Of a stretch of DNA of 64,000 bases, positions 1-8,448 are shown one piece after another. Numbering within the stretch: position 1 is the first letter of the stretch; each line of letters begins with the position of its first letter. Origin of the DNA: Bacillaceae bacterium. Its GTDB lineage: Bacteria > Bacillota > Bacilli > JACDOE01. A program made the position numbers and the translations under genes. The notes under the pieces are model-generated. The model saw only the letters and a list, made by a program, of their open reading frames with translations. It was not told the DNA's origin and did no database searches. The DNA lies in the NCBI GenBank assembly GCA_017656255.1, contig JACDOE010000005.1, positions 62,001 through 126,000 of the forward strand. Direction: 5' to 3'.

Positions 1-1
1 C

Positions 2-316
2 GGAGATGTATTTATGCATCTGGGCATGCATAATTCAAACACATATGGAAATGCCCAGGGCGGTGCCCTTTATACCCTGGCGGACGTCGCCATTGGCTAC
101 AGAATCCTTGACGGGCTTGAAGCCGGTGAAAAAGTTTACACCCTCGAGATGAAAGTCAACTATTTAAAGCCGGGACAGGGAAATAGATTAAGAGCCAGGC
201 CGGAAATTGTGCACCAGGGACGTAAAACCGTGGTGGGACAGTGCCGCATCGAAGATGAGCAGGGAGATCTTGTGGCACAGGCTTTGGGAACCTTTTATAT
301 TGTTCGTTCACGTTAA
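2..316 (+). CDS. PaaI-type hotdog thioesterase, 5' end cut by window edge
   Basis: The frame is open from base 2 to a TAA at 314-316, so the gene begins before the window. The visible residues include a GDVFMHLGMHNSNTYGNAQGG-like stretch, where an N..G..QGG pattern matches the active-site loop of PaaI/YbgC-type hotdog thioesterases, followed by a strand-rich C-terminus ending VAQALGTFYIV. Proteins of this family hydrolyse acyl- or aryl-CoA thioesters in the cytoplasm; the substrate cannot be read from the sequence. There is a Met codon at 14, but the conserved motif begins before it, so that is probably not the start. The fumarase genes follow 45 bases downstream in the same direction. Confidence 0.75.
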   Translation, partial: GDVFMHLGMHNSNTYGNAQGGALYTLADVAIGYRILDGLEAGEKVYTLEMKVNYLKPGQGNRLRARPEIVHQGRKTVVGQCRIEDEQGDLVAQALGTFYIVRSR

Positions 317-361
317 AGGGTCATGTCATGTTTCGATATATATTGTGAAGGAGGTCTTGTT

Positions 362-1204
362 GTGCGGGAGGTATCATACCAGCAGATTGTCAGTGCCGTG
401 AAAGACATGTGTATTCAAGCCAACTATAATCTGGGCGATGATACACTGAAAGCTTTTCGCGAAGCACTGAAACAGGAAGAATCAGAAACCGGTAAAGATG
501 TCCTGAACCAGCTGATCGAGAATGCGCAAATCGCCTCGTCCGAACAGGTGCCCATGTGTCAGGATACCGGCATGGCGGTGTTTATCGTTGAACTGGGCCA
601 GGACTGCCATATTACGGGCGGCAGTCTATATGATGCGATCAACCAGGGAATACGCGAGGGGTATGGTGACGGTTATCTGCGCCAGTCCGTTGTGAAAGAT
701 CCCCTCGACCGCAAAAACACGGGCGATAATACCCCCGGTGTGGTTCATATCGAACTGGTGGAAGGGGATCGCTGTACGATTCATATGGCGGCTAAAGGAT
801 TCGGCAGTGAAAATATGAGTCGTCTGCAGATGTTGAAACCGGCTGACGGGCTGGAAGGCGTTAAACAATTTATACTGGAAACGGTGAAACTGGCCGGCCC
901 CAATGCCTGTCCGCCGATGGTTGTCGGCGTCGGCATCGGCGGGACATTCGAGAAGGCCGCCTATCTAGCCAAAAAATCCCTTTTTCGCGAGGTGGGAGAG
1001 CGAAATCCGCGTCCGGACCTCGCGGAACTGGAACAGGATTTAATCGAACAGATTAACAAACTGGGAATTGGTCCCCAGGGGATGGGTGGACGCACCACCG
1101 CGCTGGATGTTCATATTGAGACGTTTGCCACGCACATTGCGGGGCTTCCGGTGGCGGTCAACATCAATTGTCATGCCACCCGGCACAAAACGGCGGTATT
1201 GTAA
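362..1204 (+). CDS. class I fumarate hydratase, alpha subunit
   Basis: This is the N-terminal (alpha) subunit of the two-subunit iron-sulfur fumarase/tartrate dehydratase family, which interconverts fumarate and malate. The 280-residue protein has the family's cysteines in [24 protein letters not shown] and the C-terminal [12 protein letters not shown], expected to hold the 4Fe-4S cluster. I chose the GTG at 362 because AAGGAGG at 348-354 sits 7 bases before it; an in-frame ATG at 323 lacks a ribosome site and would add residues unlike the family. The beta subunit begins 15 bases after the stop, so the pair is an operon. L-tartrate dehydratase is the alternative substrate assignment. Confidence 0.88.
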   Translation: MREVSYQQIVSAVKDMCIQANYNLGDDTLKAFREALKQEESETGKDVLNQLIENAQIASSEQVPMCQDTGMAVFIVELGQDCHITGGSLYDAINQGIREGYGDGYLRQSVVKDPLDRKNTGDNTPGVVHIELVEGDRCTIHMAAKGFGSENMSRLQMLKPADGLEGVKQFILETVKLAGPNACPPMVVGVGIGGTFEKAAYLAKKSLFREVGERNPRPDLAELEQDLIEQINKLGIGPQGMGGRTTALDVHIETFATHIAGLPVAVNINCHATRHKTAVL

Positions 1205-1219
1205 TAGGAGGTTTTCGAC

Positions 1220-1780
1220 ATGTCAGTCAAAGAAATTAGGGTTCCCGGTGACGAGCAACAATTTTTGCAGTTAAAATCAGGTGATCGCGTCCTGATAACC
1301 GGCACACTCTATACGGCCCGTGATGCCGCTCACAAGCGGATGATCGAAACCCTGGAGGCCGGAGGAGAGCTTCCGATCAGTCTGGACGGCCAGGTCATAT
1401 ACTACGTCGGACCGACCCCGGCCAAACCCGGTCGGGTGATCGGCTCGGCGGGTCCCACAACCAGTGGCAGAATGGACAAATATACACCGCGATTACTGGA
1501 ACTGGGGTTAAAAGGGATGATCGGCAAAGGAAGGCGGAACCAGGATGTCCGCGACGCGATTGTCAAACATAAAGCTGTTTATTTTGCCGCCGTAGGTGGG
1601 GCGGCCGCCTTAATCGCCCGTTCGATTAAGTCCTCCGAGGTGATCGCCTATGAAGACCTGGGAACGGAAGCGATTCACCGGTTACAGGTCGAAAAATTCC
1701 CCGCCATCGTTGTCAATGATGCGTATGGCGGGGATCTGTACGAACAGGGCGAAAGACAATATCGTATTGATGAATCCTAG
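1220..1780 (+). CDS. class I fumarate hydratase, beta subunit
   Basis: This 186-residue protein matches the C-terminal (beta) domain of class I fumarase: LITGTLYTARDAAHKRM near the N-terminus, YYVGPTPAKPGRVIGSAGPTTSGRMD in the middle (substrate-binding loop), and IAYEDLGTEAIHRLQVEKFPAIV near the end. It combines with the alpha subunit encoded just upstream to form the active iron-sulfur enzyme of the TCA cycle. A TAGGAGG-like ribosome site lies at 1205-1211. Its TAG stop overlaps, tail to tail, the last four bases of the aldo/keto reductase gene on the other strand, so there is no room for a separate terminator. Confidence 0.88.
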   Translation: MSVKEIRVPGDEQQFLQLKSGDRVLITGTLYTARDAAHKRMIETLEAGGELPISLDGQVIYYVGPTPAKPGRVIGSAGPTTSGRMDKYTPRLLELGLKGMIGKGRRNQDVRDAIVKHKAVYFAAVGGAAALIARSIKSSEVIAYEDLGTEAIHRLQVEKFPAIVVNDAYGGDLYEQGERQYRIDES

Positions 1781-2808
1781 TTATGTTTGTTAGCGGCCAG
1801 TTCATTGCCTGCTGCGATAACGGTCTCCCGGATCGGCAAATGATAGGGGCAATCCTGCTGGCACAGCGGCTGTTCACGACAGGGTTCGTATTCGGCACAT
1901 TGCTGATAGAGATCCTGATGCTTTTCAAGAAAACGTGTTCCTTTATCGGCCAGTCCATATTTCCGGTGAACGATGCTGGAAATCATGGTATCCGGAATAC
2001 GAATCTCAAGCGGACAGGAACAATAATTGCAGCGCCGGCATCCGTGAGCGCTTAACACTTCAGCCAGCCCGGCCAGCTCATTTTTCTCTTCCGGATCGAT
2101 CTTCATTTCCAGAGCGGCCAGGTTGGCTTTTACTTCCTCTTCTGTTTTCATTCCGGAAAGGACCACATGAACATCCGTACTGTATGAAAAACGCAATGCC
2201 TTCTCCACCGGCTGAACGAAACCGCCGGAGAGGGGTTTCATCCCGATCATCCCGATGTTGTTTTCAAGGCAAAATGGGACCAGATCGTCGATGGCAAATC
2301 GCTGGACCAGGCTCATATGAAAAAGGACGGTATCAAAATGGCCGGTCCCCAGCCATTTGGCCAGCAATTCGGGCCGGTGTCCCGTAATCCCGATATACCG
2401 TACTTTTCCTTCCTCTTTCGCCCGAATCGCGGCTTCAAGGGCACCCTCGACATCGGACAGTTCTTTAAACTCCGAAGGATAGTTGACATAGTGCATCTGC
2501 AGTAGGTCGACATGGTCGGTTTTCATTCTTTTCAGGCTTCGTTCAATCTCTTCCCGGGCTTCTTTGTAATGCCGTTTCTGGGTTTTGGTCGCCAGAAAAA
2601 ATTCCTGGCGGCGGTGGGAAATGGTTTCCCCGATGATCTCCTCGCTGTTTCGATAGGCGGCGGCTGTATCGATGTAGGTAATGCCGTGGTCCAGAGCATA
2701 GTTCAGTGCCCGGCGGGAGATTTCGAGATCCTGTCCCGGCAGGTTCATCGCACCGAATCCCAGACGTGACACTTTTTCCCCGGTTCTTCCAAGCATCGTG
2801 TATTGCAT
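1777..2808 (-). CDS. aldo/keto reductase with C-terminal cysteine-rich (4Fe-4S type) domain
   Basis: The 343-residue protein begins with an aldo/keto reductase barrel: FGAMNLPG, then DTAAAYRNSEEIIG (Asp/Tyr of the active site), KTQKRH (Lys) and LLQMHYV (His). Two cysteine groups follow near residues 255-262 (CRRCNYCSCP) and 300-325 (CAEYEPCREQPLCQQDCP), as in the iron-sulfur AKR subgroup. Such proteins reduce or oxidise unknown carbonyl substrates. The ATG at 2808 is preceded by AAGGGGAGGA. The gene is monocistronic and convergent with the fumarase operon. Confidence 0.85.
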   Translation of the reverse strand: MQYTMLGRTGEKVSRLGFGAMNLPGQDLEISRRALNYALDHGITYIDTAAAYRNSEEIIGETISHRRQEFFLATKTQKRHYKEAREEIERSLKRMKTDHVDLLQMHYVNYPSEFKELSDVEGALEAAIRAKEEGKVRYIGITGHRPELLAKWLGTGHFDTVLFHMSLVQRFAIDDLVPFCLENNIGMIGMKPLSGGFVQPVEKALRFSYSTDVHVVLSGMKTEEEVKANLAALEMKIDPEEKNELAGLAEVLSAHGCRRCNYCSCPLEIRIPDTMISSIVHRKYGLADKGTRFLEKHQDLYQQCAEYEPCREQPLCQQDCPYHLPIRETVIAAGNELAANKHN

Positions 2809-3010
2809 GAGTGTTTCGTTCCTCCCCTTTTATAGTCAAAATCCTTTATTCGTTTTCAGGATTAAAGTTTTGGATCAAAAAAATAATGTTTCTTTACTGA
2901 TAGCCTATATTGTATCAAAAATAGAGACATTTTTCTTTCAGTTAGACTTGATCAATTATTAATTTGGAGTAAAATGGTATCTAAAAAATTATTTGTTAGG
3001 GGGAGGAGCG

Positions 3011-3814
3011 ATGATTCGAAAGCTGACGAACCGGGATCACCAGTCGGTCATAAAATTTCTGGTCGAGAAGGCCGCTCTCAATACGTTCATCATCGGCGAT
3101 ATTGAAAACTATGGTTATGACCAGGACTTTCAGGAAGTCTGGGGGGAAGTGGATGAACAGGGAAACGTCACCGCTGTCCTGTTAAGGTATTATCACGCTT
3201 ATATGTTTTATGCTGATGGAGATTTTGATCCGGCCCCTTTTGCAGACATTATTAAACAGGATCCGGATTTTGAAGTGCTGCAGGGGCCGAAAGAAATTGT
3301 GAGCCGTTTTCGCGATTTCATCTCAATCGGCGACGTAAAGGAGACGTATTTTGCTGAACTGGATGACGGACGCTTATTGCCGGAAGAGATACCGGATGGC
3401 ATTCGGGTTGAAAAAGCCACGATTGATGATGTGGATGAGATTCTGGCACTGAGACGTCAAATCAAGGAATTTACAATCGGGCCGAATGCCCGTGAGATGA
3501 TGATCCGGAAGTTTAAAACCGGTGCCGGTAAAATCTACATCATCCGGAAGGAAGGCAAAATGATTGCGACGGCCTCAACGACAGCCGAGAATTCTTATAC
3601 GGCGATGATTGTGGGGGTGGCGACCCTTCCGGAATACCGTAACCGGGGATATGCAACGGCCTGTATGGCCCAACTCTGCCGGGATTTGCTTGCGGAAGGG
3701 AAGAAATCTTGTCTTTTCTATGATAATCCGGCAGCCGGATCTATTTACAGGCGGATCGGATTTCGGGAAACGGGTCTCTGGCATATCTATTACGGTCCGG
3801 TTTCTGAGTCATAA
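3011..3814 (+). CDS. GNAT-family N-acetyltransferase
   Basis: The 267-residue protein has a C-terminal acetyltransferase fold with the acetyl-CoA loop motif in VGVATLPEYRNRGYATACMAQL (the R/Q-x-x-G-x-G/A pattern appears as RNRGYA) and FYDNPAAGSIYRRIGF near the end, the usual GNAT motifs A and B. The N-terminal ~130 residues are a second, degenerate GNAT-like half, typical of the YjdJ/YobR-type two-domain proteins. The ATG at 3011 is preceded by GGGGGAGGAG; a TTG at 2993 is in frame but lies within the ribosome site region. Substrate unknown. Confidence 0.8.
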   Translation: MIRKLTNRDHQSVIKFLVEKAALNTFIIGDIENYGYDQDFQEVWGEVDEQGNVTAVLLRYYHAYMFYADGDFDPAPFADIIKQDPDFEVLQGPKEIVSRFRDFISIGDVKETYFAELDDGRLLPEEIPDGIRVEKATIDDVDEILALRRQIKEFTIGPNAREMMIRKFKTGAGKIYIIRKEGKMIATASTTAENSYTAMIVGVATLPEYRNRGYATACMAQLCRDLLAEGKKSCLFYDNPAAGSIYRRIGFRETGLWHIYYGPVSES

Positions 3815-3832
3815 GGGATGATGGTTGATGCC

Positions 3833-4969
3833 TCAGAAGGTCAATTGTACCGCCCGTGCCAGTATTTCACTTCCGTGGATCAGGGCGTCCCGGTTAAAGG
3901 TCATGCGCGGATGGTGCAGACCGGGCTTTAAATCACATCCGAGGGCCAGCATGGTTGCTTTAATGTGCGGACGCTTCAGGGTGTAAAAATGAAAATCTTC
4001 TCCGCCCGGTGTATAGACATCAGATGCCAGGTTCGCTTCTCCCAGGGTCTGTTCAATTGCTTTTGCCAGTCTGTGTCTGGTATCTTCATGGACCACCGAG
4101 GCCGCGGTTTTGGGTCCGGGGTTCAGTATAATCCTGGCTCCCGTCAGCTCAGCTGTGGCCCTGACTTTTTCTTTGGTTTTTTCAAACAGTTCATTCAGTG
4201 CGTCATTGGTCTGTGCCCGGATGTCCAGGGAGAACTCGGCATATCCCGGAATGATATTGGCGCTTTCCCCACCGGCATTGATGCGCGTCATTTTAATGGA
4301 GGAAGGAATCATCGGATTGATGTGCAGGGTTTGCAGGCTGTTTAACAGCAGGAAAGCTGTTTCGATGGCGTTGATCCCCAGATGAGGCCTGGCACCATGG
4401 GCGGAAACACCGAAAATCTCACCATCTATGAAAATGGATGCACCATTATAGATGGCCGGGGCTGCTTTGCCCAGCGGCAGTTCTTCAACCGGACGCAGAT
4501 GGACGCCGTACAGGTAGTCGACGTCATCCACGACTCCTTTTTCGACCATTTTCAAAGCACCTGTTCCCTTTTCTTCAGCGGGCTGAAAGATGATCTTCAA
4601 CGTTCCGGGCGGTGAGAAACCACTTTTTTTGAGCAGCATGGCGGCACCAAGCACAATGGTCATATGGGCGTCATGGCCGCAGGAATGGTTGGCGCACCAG
4701 ACCCCGTCCACTTCCTGCCAGAGGGCGTCCATATCCGCTCGCAGTGCGACGGTAGGGGCTGACGAGTCAGAGCCTTTCCATTCTCCGACCACACCGGTAC
4801 AATCGTCAAAGGTGTGCGTTTGAAAACCCAGGTCCTGCAGTTTTTTCTGCAGGTATTTGGTGGTGTTGACTTCTTTCCAACTTACTTCGGGATGATGGTG
4901 GAGATAGTCGAAGGTTTCAAGAAGTTCGCCTTCTATTTGCGGGATCACATTCTTAAGATCATTTATCAT
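3833..4969 (-). CDS. M20-family amidohydrolase (AmhX-like)
   Basis: This 378-residue protein is an M20D metallo-amidohydrolase of the AmhX/aminoacylase group. Visible motifs: LHHHPEVSWKE at residue ~25, ALRADMDALWQE (metal-side Asp), NHSCGHDAHM (metal-binding Cys/His pair), QPAEEKGTGA (Glu-Glu catalytic and ligand pair) and PGGEDFHFY near the C-terminus. The enzymes remove acyl groups from N-acyl amino acids in the cytoplasm. AAAGGGAGGGAG lies just before the ATG at 4969. It ends 18 bases from the convergent GNAT gene. The exact substrate is not predictable. Confidence 0.85.
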   Translation of the reverse strand: MINDLKNVIPQIEGELLETFDYLHHHPEVSWKEVNTTKYLQKKLQDLGFQTHTFDDCTGVVGEWKGSDSSAPTVALRADMDALWQEVDGVWCANHSCGHDAHMTIVLGAAMLLKKSGFSPPGTLKIIFQPAEEKGTGALKMVEKGVVDDVDYLYGVHLRPVEELPLGKAAPAIYNGASIFIDGEIFGVSAHGARPHLGINAIETAFLLLNSLQTLHINPMIPSSIKMTRINAGGESANIIPGYAEFSLDIRAQTNDALNELFEKTKEKVRATAELTGARIILNPGPKTAASVVHEDTRHRLAKAIEQTLGEANLASDVYTPGGEDFHFYTLKRPHIKATMLALGCDLKPGLHHPRMTFNRDALIHGSEILARAVQLTF

Positions 4970-5109
4970 TATGCTCCCTCCCTTTGTCCTCTATTTTACA
5001 GGTTTGATGATGATTTGTAGAATAATTTTAAATTTTTAAATGACGTTGTTTTTTTATAAAATAGATTTGTAGACATGGATACACCAAGATAGAAAAGAGG
5101 GGAGTTACC

Positions 5110-6015
5110 ATTTACATACCGCTACTCTTAGTGGGGATCACGTTTGTCTGGGGATACGCGTGGGTGATGATGAAAGTCGGCCTGGATTTTATGGGACCGT
5201 TCACATTCTCCACGCTTCGATTCAGTGTGGGGACGCTGGTCATGTTCGGAATCGTGTTCTGGAAACGACTGCCCCGCCCCAGAGGTGAGGAATGGATTCA
5301 TCTCATTTTCCTGGGGTTATTGCAGACCACGTTTGTATTTGCGTTTGTCATGTACGGCATGCAATTTGTCAATGCCGGCAAATCTTCGATTCTGCTTTAC
5401 TCTATGCCGATCTGGAGTATGGTCCTGGCCTGGATTTTTTTAAACGAGGCCGTCACGGTGAGAAAACTGGCCAGTATCCTGTTCGGAACGGCCGGGCTTC
5501 TGTTCATTATCGGATGGGATATGTTCATGAAGCAGAATCTGCAGACGATTATCGGAGAGGTGCTGATTGTGATCGGCGCATTTTCCTGGGGAGCCGCCAA
5601 TGTTCTGTTGAAAAAGAAGTTCCGCGAGCACAACAAGTTGCAGATTTCAGCCTGGCAGATGTTTTTCGGCACACTGGGGCTGATTGTGGCCATGATGTTA
5701 ACGGAATGGGGAGAGCCGGTTCACATCACCCCGATGTCTGTTTTTGCCGTTCTTTTTTCCGGTGTCCTGGCATCGGCATTCAGTTTTACAGCCTGGTTTG
5801 TGGTCGTGTCCAAAATCGACACCACGGTGGCGTCCGTATCGCTGTTATTTGTCCCCGTTTTCGCCATTATCCTGAGTTGGATTCAGTTGAATGAAACACT
5901 GGATCTCGGCATTATGATCGGGACGATTCTCATCAGTACCGGTGTTTATCTGGCAACGGTACAGAAGAAACGAAAAACAACGATAGAGAAAAAGACAGTT
6001 GCCGGCAATTCATAA
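5110..6015 (+). CDS. EamA/DMT-superfamily transporter, probable ATT start
   Basis: This is a ten-helix drug/metabolite transporter: two EamA repeats, with LASILFGTAGLLFIIGWD closing the first and VSLLFVPVFAIILSWIQLNE in the second. It is an inner-membrane exporter or importer of an unknown small metabolite. The frame has no ATG, GTG or TTG between the upstream stop at 5062 and a GTG at 5131, but starting at 5131 would remove half of helix 1 and leave the ribosome site (AGAGGGGAG, 5096-5104) 26 bases away. ATT at 5110 is 5 bases after that site and gives a normal first helix (IYIPLLLVGITFVWG), 301 residues in all. A sequence error at the start codon is the alternative. Confidence 0.8.
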   Translation: MYIPLLLVGITFVWGYAWVMMKVGLDFMGPFTFSTLRFSVGTLVMFGIVFWKRLPRPRGEEWIHLIFLGLLQTTFVFAFVMYGMQFVNAGKSSILLYSMPIWSMVLAWIFLNEAVTVRKLASILFGTAGLLFIIGWDMFMKQNLQTIIGEVLIVIGAFSWGAANVLLKKKFREHNKLQISAWQMFFGTLGLIVAMMLTEWGEPVHITPMSVFAVLFSGVLASAFSFTAWFVVVSKIDTTVASVSLLFVPVFAIILSWIQLNETLDLGIMIGTILISTGVYLATVQKKRKTTIEKKTVAGNS

Positions 6016-6030
6016 AAACAGATCATAAAA

Positions 6031-6087
6031 CCGCTCCTTTGTCCATATACATGGAACAAGCAAATCCATGAAAGGAGGGGCTTTTTT
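6031..6087 (+). promoter_or_regulatory. possible hairpin masking the ribosome site of the AtoE gene
   Basis: CTCCTTT at 6034-6040 is exactly complementary to AAAGGAG at 6071-6077, which is the ribosome-binding site of the next gene. Between them TCCAT (6042-6046) can pair with ATGGA (6051-6055), and the same ATGGA can instead pair with TCCAT (6065-6069). So two exclusive inner hairpins sit inside an outer helix that would hide the ribosome site. This is read directly from the sequence; a regulatory role is inferred. Confidence 0.35.
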
Positions 6088-7401
6088 ATGATGAAGGCAC
6101 TGACGAACGGAAGTGTTCGGCTGGTCAGCCGGTATCTTCCGGACCCCTTTTTGTTTGCCGTTATTCTGACGCTTATCGTTTTCTTTCTGGGGCTTTTTAT
6201 CGGGAATACGCCGGGTCAAATGGTGCAGTTCTGGGGAGACGGGTTCTGGAATCTGCTCGCTTTTTCCATGCAGATGGTTCTGATTCTGGTAACGGGTCAT
6301 ACGCTCGCCAACACGCCTCTCTTTAAACGAATTCTTAACGGGATTGCGTCACTGGCACGTACTCCCGGTCAGGCGATCATGCTGACGACGGTGATCTCTG
6401 CGGCGGCTGCCTGGATCAATTGGGGATTTGGGCTGGTGATCGGCGCACTGTTTGCACGGGCCATAGCCAGACAGGTGGAGAGAGTTGATTATCGCCTGTT
6501 GATCGCCAGTGCATACAGTGGTTTTATTGTTTGGCATGCCGGACTCGCCGGTTCGATTCCCCTGACGATTGCCACGGAAGATCATTTTACCCAGGATATG
6601 ATCGGCATTATCCCCACCAGTGACACGATATTTGCTCCGCTTAATTTGACTCTTGTCATTGTGCTCGTTATCCTGCTGCCGATTATTAACCGCATGATGA
6701 TGCCGGAGCCCGGCAGGGAGATCACGTTTCAGAGGTATGACAAACTGGATGATGAAACACCGTTTTTCCCCCGGATGGCCACGCCGGCCGACCGGATGGA
6801 AAACAGCCGGGTGTTGTCGGTCCTCATATCGATCATCGGCTTCTGGTTTATCCTTGATTATTTTGCGAGAAATGGCTTTCAACTGAATCTGAATATTGTG
6901 AATCTGACCTTTTTGTTCCTCGGTATTCTGCTTCACGGGACCCCGCGACGGTTCCTGAATGCGATGACGGAAGCGGTCAAGGGAACAATGGGGATCATTG
7001 TTCAGTTTCCTTTTTATGCCGGAATCATGGGGATGATGGTTTCGTCCGGTCTGGCCGGGCTGATCTCCGAGTGGTTTGTCAGCATTTCCAATACGACGAC
7101 CTTTCCGTTCTTCACCTTCCTGAGTGCCGGACTGGTTAATATCTTTGTACCTTCTGGAGGTGGCCAGTGGGCGGTGCAGGCTCCGATCATGCTGCCTGCC
7201 GGTGCAGATTTGGGTGTTGATCCGGCCACAACGGCGATGGCGGTGGCCTGGGGGGATGCCTGGACTAACCTGATTCAGCCGTTCTGGGCGCTTCCCGCAC
7301 TGGGGATTGCCGGACTGGGTGCCCGGGATATCATGGGGTACTGTGTGGTGGCGTTGTTGTTTTCCGGTGTTATCATCTCGCTGGGATTGCTTTTATTATA
7401 G
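6088..7401 (+). CDS. short-chain fatty acid transporter, AtoE family
   Basis: The 437-residue, strongly hydrophobic protein has about 11-12 membrane helices and the AtoE-family signatures: YLPDPFLFAVILTL near the N-terminus, INWGFGLVIGALFARAIAR, WHAGLAGSIPLTIAT, and VPSGGGQWAVQAPIM near residue 350. Members carry short-chain fatty acids such as acetoacetate or butyrate across the inner membrane. The ATG at 6088 follows AAAGGAGGGG (6071-6080). No acetoacetate-degradation genes lie beside it. It is followed by a strong terminator. Confidence 0.87.
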   Translation: MMKALTNGSVRLVSRYLPDPFLFAVILTLIVFFLGLFIGNTPGQMVQFWGDGFWNLLAFSMQMVLILVTGHTLANTPLFKRILNGIASLARTPGQAIMLTTVISAAAAWINWGFGLVIGALFARAIARQVERVDYRLLIASAYSGFIVWHAGLAGSIPLTIATEDHFTQDMIGIIPTSDTIFAPLNLTLVIVLVILLPIINRMMMPEPGREITFQRYDKLDDETPFFPRMATPADRMENSRVLSVLISIIGFWFILDYFARNGFQLNLNIVNLTFLFLGILLHGTPRRFLNAMTEAVKGTMGIIVQFPFYAGIMGMMVSSGLAGLISEWFVSISNTTTFPFFTFLSAGLVNIFVPSGGGQWAVQAPIMLPAGADLGVDPATTAMAVAWGDAWTNLIQPFWALPALGIAGLGARDIMGYCVVALLFSGVIISLGLLLL

Positions 7402-7427
7402 GTGGGATTCACATAGGGATACTGCAG

Positions 7428-7456
7428 AACCGGACCCCCGGGGGTTCGGTTTTTTG
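7428..7456 (+). terminator. rho-independent terminator after the AtoE gene
   Basis: AACCGGACCCCC (7428-7439) folds on GGGGGTTCGGTT (7440-7451) with one G-T pair and is followed by a run of T residues to 7456. Confidence 0.85.
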
Positions 7457-7522
7457 TGGTCACATGGGGGGAGTGTCCATAGAATAGAAGGAAAACATTT
7501 TTGTGGAAAGGGGTTCTGTTTC

Positions 7523-7714
7523 ATGGATGTGATCAGAAGGCTTTTTTATGTTTTTGTCGTCGGTTTCGGCTTCTCTGTGATTCCGGTTCCCCGTTTCTTT
7601 TTCTGGTCGGGTATTGTCGATCAGATTGCGTCTTTTATTCACAGTATTGGCTTTATCATGGCCATGATCGCCGGAATCATGCTGATGGTAGAAATATCGC
7701 GACGAAGGAGGTAG
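7523..7714 (+). CDS. small membrane protein, unknown
   Basis: A 63-residue protein with two hydrophobic segments (VFVVGFGFSVIPV and IGFIMAMIAGIMLMVEI) and a basic tail SRRRR, predicted to sit in the membrane. AAAGGGG at 7507-7513 is about 9 bases before the ATG at 7523. It lies alone between a terminator and the YdbC-like gene. I do not recognise a family; the ribosome site and the membrane pattern are the only evidence that it is real. Confidence 0.6.
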   Translation: MDVIRRLFYVFVVGFGFSVIPVPRFFFWSGIVDQIASFIHSIGFIMAMIAGIMLMVEISRRRR

Positions 7715-7800
7715 TTCGTATTTTCAGGTTTGCTGAAAAAAACATTTTTTGTGATAAAATGAAACCGAATTGACGCAAATACCGGAAGGGCGGATACGTG

Positions 7801-8445
7801 ATGCTGATCAAATGGATTGTCTGCACGGTGAGCAGAGAAAACCGGGAAGCTTTTTCACAGGCCCAGGAAAAATGGATGAAGCTCAAACATATACCGGGTT
7901 TTCTCGGGCAGGTGGGTGGCTGGAATATCAGCCAGCCCGGGGAAGCCTGTATACTCTCACTGTGGCGGGATGAAGCGGTCTATCGACACTTTATGAACCA
8001 GATACATGATGTGATTTTTCACAGTTCCGGCCAGCAGGACACCTATGAGACGATACAGGTTCGGCTTTATGAGCGATTATTTGACATTCCCGGTGGTGTA
8101 TCGCATCTTCAGGGTGCGCTGGATAAAGGAACTTTAATCCGAATGGCGGATCCGCTCATCTACCGGGAGCGCATTCCCCATTTTGTGGACACACAGAAAA
8201 AGATCTGGAATCCCGGTATGGCTGAAGCCGAAGGGATGCTTGCCGGTGTTTTCGGGGTGGAAAAAGAGAATGAGAGGCGATTCCTTGTGGCAACACTATG
8301 GAAGGATGAAGCCTCTCATATGGCATATGTACAGAACATGTTTCCGACGCTTAATGTCCGGGCGCAGGTCGGAGAAGATATTGAGGAGATTGCAGGGAAA
8401 ATGGTACGTTTGATACCGACCTGGACGGTGATCGGACAACATTGA
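7801..8445 (+). CDS. YdbC-like protein with two dimeric alpha/beta-barrel repeats
   Basis: The 214-residue protein starts WIVCTVSRENREAFSQAQEKW, resembling the DUF4937/YdbC group of small monooxygenase-like ferredoxin-fold proteins. The fold appears twice: SLWRDEAVYRHFMNQ in the first half and TLWKDEASHMAYVQN in the second sit at equivalent places, so it is an internal duplication of a protein that is usually about 115 residues. No function is established. A GTG at 7798 directly before the ATG at 7801 is an equally possible start. The stop is 3 bases from the convergent aminoglycoside acetyltransferase-family gene. Confidence 0.7.
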   Translation: MLIKWIVCTVSRENREAFSQAQEKWMKLKHIPGFLGQVGGWNISQPGEACILSLWRDEAVYRHFMNQIHDVIFHSSGQQDTYETIQVRLYERLFDIPGGVSHLQGALDKGTLIRMADPLIYRERIPHFVDTQKKIWNPGMAEAEGMLAGVFGVEKENERRFLVATLWKDEASHMAYVQNMFPTLNVRAQVGEDIEEIAGKMVRLIPTWTVIGQH

Positions 8446-8448
8446 GGC

